Shown: positions 7,068 through 9,808 of the stretch, piece after piece
Layout of the letters: each line of letters starts with the position of its first letter
Position numbering within the stretch: the stretch's first letter is position 1
Assembly: GCA_026398285.1 (NCBI GenBank)
Contig: JAPLTI010000136.1
Coordinates: forward strand, 1-9,808
DNA length: 9,808 nucleotides
Reading direction: 5' to 3'
Source of the DNA: Verrucomicrobiota bacterium
GTDB lineage: Bacteria; Verrucomicrobiota; Verrucomicrobiia; Chthoniobacterales; Terrimicrobiaceae
The notes under the pieces: model-generated
Told to the model about the DNA's origin: nothing
Databases searched by the model: none
What the model saw: only the letters and a program-made list of their open reading frames with translations
Made by a program: the position numbers and the translations under genes

Positions 7068-7835
7068 CTACCCTTGTTCGCGCAGGATTTCGTTGAGAAA
7101 CAACGCATCGTCGGTCAGTGCCTCGGGGGAGTCGCCGACGACAAATTCAAGAAGGATATTTGGACTCAGGCCGAGGGTGCGAAGTTCCGAGACATAGGCG
7201 GCCCAGCGATCCTTACCTGTTCGCAATGGCAGGCGGTGCGAGGGATCCGGCCACCAATGGAATCCATGGATGTTATGAAGTCTCGGTGCCAGAGTTCGCA
7301 GTCCGCTGAGGCATTCCTCCAGTGGACGTCCGTGCGGCGGCTGCCAGAGGGTTTTGATGAAGGGATGCTCTGTGGCCGCGAGAAGCTCGCTGGTGGATTC
7401 CAGCGTGTCGGTGAGCGTGCCGCCATGGAATTCGTAGCAAAGGGTGATGCCTTTTTCGCCGGCAAGATCTGCGCAGCGCAAGGCATCTTGAATGACTTCG
7501 TTCCGCCAGGCGGAATCGGCATCCGCCGAACCACGGTTGCCCGCCCAAATACGGATCGCCTGGGTCTCCAACGCCACGGCGGACGCCAGCACAGCTGAGA
7601 ATTGCAATCCATCGGCAGGACTCGCCGCAAGACGGTAGTAGGAACCATAGGCCGCGACATCCAGCCCATGCTCGCGCGTCAACCGGCCGACTTGCATGGC
7701 CGTATCAATCTCGCCATGCGGCACATGCACATCGCCGCCCCACTCGATGACTTGAAGTTGGTTCTTAACGCACAGCTCGACGATTTGCTGAGGCGTGAGT
7801 TGACGGAAGGTGATGGAGACGAGGCCGGGAAGCAT
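7068..7835 (-). CDS. Sugar phosphate isomerase/epimerase-like TIM-barrel protein
   Basis: With the ATG at 7835 the protein has 255 residues and fits the xylose isomerase-like TIM barrel (AP endonuclease family 2 fold). Members isomerise or epimerise keto-sugars, sugar phosphates or inosose with a divalent metal. Visible landmarks are MLPGLVSITFRQLTPQQIVE as first strand and helix, VIEWGGDVHVPHG at 29-41, YEFHGGTLTDT at 134-144 with E135 as likely metal ligand, WQPPHG at 164-169, HNIHGFHWW at 187-195 with histidines in the metal-site position, and LLEFVVGD at 228-235 with E230 as the second probable glutamate ligand. An upstream TTG at 7862 would overlap the dehydrogenase gene, but the family normally starts at this MLPGLVS-type strand, so ATG 7835 is preferred. 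The gap to the dehydrogenase stop is 10 bases, which suggests co-transcription. The substrate is unknown. Confidence 0.88.
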   Translation of the reverse strand: MLPGLVSITFRQLTPQQIVELCVKNQLQVIEWGGDVHVPHGEIDTAMQVGRLTREHGLDVAAYGSYYRLAASPADGLQFSAVLASAVALETQAIRIWAGNRGSADADSAWRNEVIQDALRCADLAGEKGITLCYEFHGGTLTDTLESTSELLAATEHPFIKTLWQPPHGRPLEECLSGLRTLAPRLHNIHGFHWWPDPSHRLPLRTGKDRWAAYVSELRTLGLSPNILLEFVVGDSPEALTDDALFLNEILREQG

Positions 7836-7845
7836 AAAAAGTGTG

Positions 7846-8844
7846 TCAGGCCATTCGGGCAAGCATGTCCTCGGTCACTCCGTGTTGAAGCGGTTTGCCG
7901 CCCAGATAGAGGTCCAGCTCGTCTTTCATCCAATAGCCCATGCGAGCGATTTCACCGCCAAGGCTGCCCGCGATGTGCGGGGTGAGGATGACATTTTCCA
8001 AGGTCCGCAATGGCGAGTCCGGCAGCGGTGGCTCGGGGTGGGTCACATCCATAATCGCAGTGATGTCCGAGCGCTCGGCAAGCACCGCGCAGAGGTCGGC
8101 TTCATCGATGACTGCGCCGCGCGAGGTGTTGATGAGGGTAGCGCCTTGGGGCATCGAGCGGAGGAGCGGGCCGTTGATCATTTTTTCGGTTTCCGGCAGC
8201 CAAGGCGTGTGGAGGCTTACCACATGGCTCTTGGCAAAAAGCTCCTCGAGGGAAACCAGAGTGACCCCGAGCGAGGCTGCGGCTGCAGGGGTGGCAAAGG
8301 GATCGTAGGCTAGGATGTTGATCTCATGTTTTGCCAAATGACCGGCCACTAGGCGTCCGATCGCTCCGAGGGAGACGAGGCCGACATTCGAGTGGAATGC
8401 GCCCGCTACAGGGGAATGTTGATGACTGAATTTACCTGCCCGGGCTAGGCGTTGGCTGGACCAGAACCCCGTCAGACCCAGAAGAATCGTGGCGTGGGAA
8501 TACTCGGCCACGGGAATGGCATTCGCCTGCCAGGCGCTTGAAATCAGGATTCCACGCTTGTAGGACTCAGGAGTTGCAAAGCCTTTGACCGAACCAGCCG
8601 CGTAAAAGACCGCTTTCAATCGCGGTGCGGCGGCGAGGAATTCCGCATCGAGCTTTGGCATTCCCCAAGTCGCAAAAAGCACATCCGCTTCCGCCAGGGC
8701 CGTAGTGTGGTTCTTCCAATCAGCTCCGTTGATGGCATCAGGAAAAAGGCGAACCTTGGTGCAAATTTCCGAACGCAGAGCCTCGGGGTAGGCCTGCGGC
8801 AAGTAGTTTGGCATGCCGATCAGGAGAGCGTTTAGGGATGTCAT
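7846..8844 (-). CDS. D-isomer-specific 2-hydroxyacid dehydrogenase family protein
   Basis: The 332-residue protein has the two-lobed D-2-hydroxyacid dehydrogenase fold, an NAD(P)-dependent oxidoreductase of 2-keto or 2-hydroxy acids in the cytoplasm. The nucleotide-binding turn reads VGLVSLGAIGR at 154-164, with serine (S158) where the first glycine of GxGxxG usually stands. It is followed by D181 at the end of the second strand, which favours NAD over NADP. The catalytic triad is clear: R242 in NTSRGAVID, E271 in THPEPP and H290 in TPHIAGS. The substrate loop contains YAAGSVKGF near 81-89. The substrate cannot be assigned; glyoxylate, hydroxypyruvate or a sugar-derived keto acid are all possible. 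The gene lies 10 bases upstream of the isomerase-like gene, so they probably work together. The ATG at 8844 has no Shine-Dalgarno sequence. Confidence 0.93.
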   Translation of the reverse strand: MTSLNALLIGMPNYLPQAYPEALRSEICTKVRLFPDAINGADWKNHTTALAEADVLFATWGMPKLDAEFLAAAPRLKAVFYAAGSVKGFATPESYKRGILISSAWQANAIPVAEYSHATILLGLTGFWSSQRLARAGKFSHQHSPVAGAFHSNVGLVSLGAIGRLVAGHLAKHEINILAYDPFATPAAAASLGVTLVSLEELFAKSHVVSLHTPWLPETEKMINGPLLRSMPQGATLINTSRGAVIDEADLCAVLAERSDITAIMDVTHPEPPLPDSPLRTLENVILTPHIAGSLGGEIARMGYWMKDELDLYLGGKPLQHGVTEDMLARMA

Positions 8845-8898
8845 GGTTTTTCGGTTATCAGAATGCCTTGCTTGTTCGATGACAAAATTCCGAGCGAC

Positions 8899-9804
8899 TT
8901 ATTTGTATTCCTGACAAGCCTGCAGACCGGCTGGGACATCGAAGCGGGGCTTCCATCCAGCGGCCATCAGCTTCGATGGATCTGATGTGGAATGGCGAAT
9001 ATCTCCCGCTCGAACTGGTTCGAAGCGGATTTCCGATTTGGAGCCGGTGAGGCGGAGGATTTCTTGAACGAGTTCTAGGATGGTAATCGATTTGCCGTAG
9101 CCAGCGTTGAAGACGCCTGTTGCGTGTGGGGTTTCAGCCGCAAAGGCGAGTGCTCCCACGATGTCCTTCACAAAAATGAAATCCCTCGTCTGGCCGCCAT
9201 CACCATAGACCGTGATGGGTTCTCCTGCGAGGGCGCGGTGGAGGAAGATCGGCACGGCGGCGGCATACGCGCTGCGCGGATCCTGGCGAGGACCGAAGAC
9301 ATTGAAGAAACGCATGCACGCCGTCTGCAGCCAGCCTTCGCGGGCATAGAGGGAGCAGTAGTATTCCCCGTCGAGCTTAGTGATCGCATAGGGACTGCGG
9401 GGATCTGGCGTCATGCTTTCCACCTTGGGCTGGATGGGATTTTCGCCATACACGGCAGCGGAACTGGCAAAGCAGAGCTTCTTCACCCCATGCTTGCGGC
9501 CCGCCTCGAGGACATTGAGAAGCCCGCGCACATTGAGTTCCACTGTTTCATCCGGGCGCTGCATGGATTCTGGCACACTGATGAGGGCAGAGAGGTGGAA
9601 TATGTAATCCACTCCCTGCATGACTTCTTCGAGGAGCGGCTTGTCCATGATGGATCCCTCCACGAACCGGCACTTAAGACCGTCGAGGTTCTTGCGGTGT
9701 CCGCTGCGCAGGTTGTCCAAAACAACCACCTCCGCGATGTCCTGATAATGCTCCACGACATGACTGCCGATGAAGCCGCTTCCGCCGGTGATGAGAATTT
9801 TCAT
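8899..9804 (-). CDS. NAD-dependent UDP-hexose 4-epimerase-like protein (extended SDR)
   Basis: The 301-residue protein is an extended short-chain dehydrogenase/reductase of the nucleotide-sugar epimerase group. It shows the glycine-rich ITGGSGFIGSH motif at 5-15, D30 with NLRSG for NAD binding, HLSALISVPES at 70-80, S114-S115 in FASSAAVYG, the catalytic Y139 and K143 in SPYAITK, the RFFNVFGPRQDP segment at 165-176, and YGDGGQTRDFIFVKDI at 200-215. These features fit UDP-glucose or UDP-N-acetylglucosamine 4-epimerases (GalE/WbpP type); related dehydratases cannot be excluded. It is slightly shorter than typical GalE (about 330-340). It probably supplies a UDP-sugar for surface polysaccharide. 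The 54-bp gap to the dehydrogenase makes a shared transcript possible but not certain. Its ATG is 4 bases from the right edge, so its own upstream context is not visible. Confidence 0.92.
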   Translation of the reverse strand: MKILITGGSGFIGSHVVEHYQDIAEVVVLDNLRSGHRKNLDGLKCRFVEGSIMDKPLLEEVMQGVDYIFHLSALISVPESMQRPDETVELNVRGLLNVLEAGRKHGVKKLCFASSAAVYGENPIQPKVESMTPDPRSPYAITKLDGEYYCSLYAREGWLQTACMRFFNVFGPRQDPRSAYAAAVPIFLHRALAGEPITVYGDGGQTRDFIFVKDIVGALAFAAETPHATGVFNAGYGKSITILELVQEILRLTGSKSEIRFEPVRAGDIRHSTSDPSKLMAAGWKPRFDVPAGLQACQEYK

Positions 9805-9808
9805 TTTG

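Noticed and set aside
7836..7862. TTG at 7862 as the start of the isomerase-like gene
   Set aside because: It would overlap the dehydrogenase gene and add nine residues not typical of the family, whereas the ATG at 7835 begins right at the first conserved strand.
7810..8313. Plus-strand open frame of 167 codons opposite the dehydrogenase
   Set aside because: The minus-strand frame carries the full catalytic triad and nucleotide-binding motif, so the plus-strand frame is a shadow.

Overview
The window is bacterial, GC-rich and densely packed. It holds eleven coding features with no intergenic gap above about 120 bp, and I see no RNA genes, insertion sequences or CRISPR. The family mix suggests a member of the Verrucomicrobiota or the wider PVC group: a Bacillus-type PurB directly upstream of ligA, an AEC carrier, a sugar-type MFS carrier of a kind common beside polysaccharide genes, and almost no Shine-Dalgarno sequences. 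This assignment is inferred from protein character and was not tested by a search.

Left part (1-3552, all minus strand): purB (adenylosuccinate lyase) overlaps ligA (NAD-dependent DNA ligase) by 38 bp, and ligA is followed after 3 bp by the start of an AEC-family transporter that runs off the left edge. These three look like one transcription unit reading leftwards.

Middle (3553-5759): a 117-bp divergent intergenic region separates purB from a small plus-strand lipoprotein gene. That gene converges, with a 7-bp gap, on a minus-strand membrane protein that belongs to a potassium-channel-like family but lacks a canonical selectivity filter. Divergent from the channel gene is a short plus-strand ORF of about 105 codons, whose middle resembles the tail of a glycoside hydrolase.

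Right part (5784-9804): a plus-strand MFS carrier follows the short ORF in the same reading frame after a single TAG. Its stop codon directly abuts the stop codon of a minus-strand group made of a TIM-barrel sugar isomerase/epimerase-like protein, a D-2-hydroxyacid dehydrogenase and, 54 bp further upstream, a UDP-hexose 4-epimerase-like SDR enzyme whose start lies 4 bases from the right edge. The carrier, isomerase and dehydrogenase would fit uptake and oxidation or isomerisation of a sugar or sugar acid. The epimerase more likely serves nucleotide-sugar or surface-polysaccharide synthesis.

Most of the window is ordinary housekeeping and carbohydrate metabolism. The points most worth a second look are the channel-like protein with its altered filter, the glycoside-hydrolase-tail-like ORF in frame with the carrier, and the uncharacterised dehydrogenase/isomerase pair. 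I found no convincing evidence of an undescribed system.
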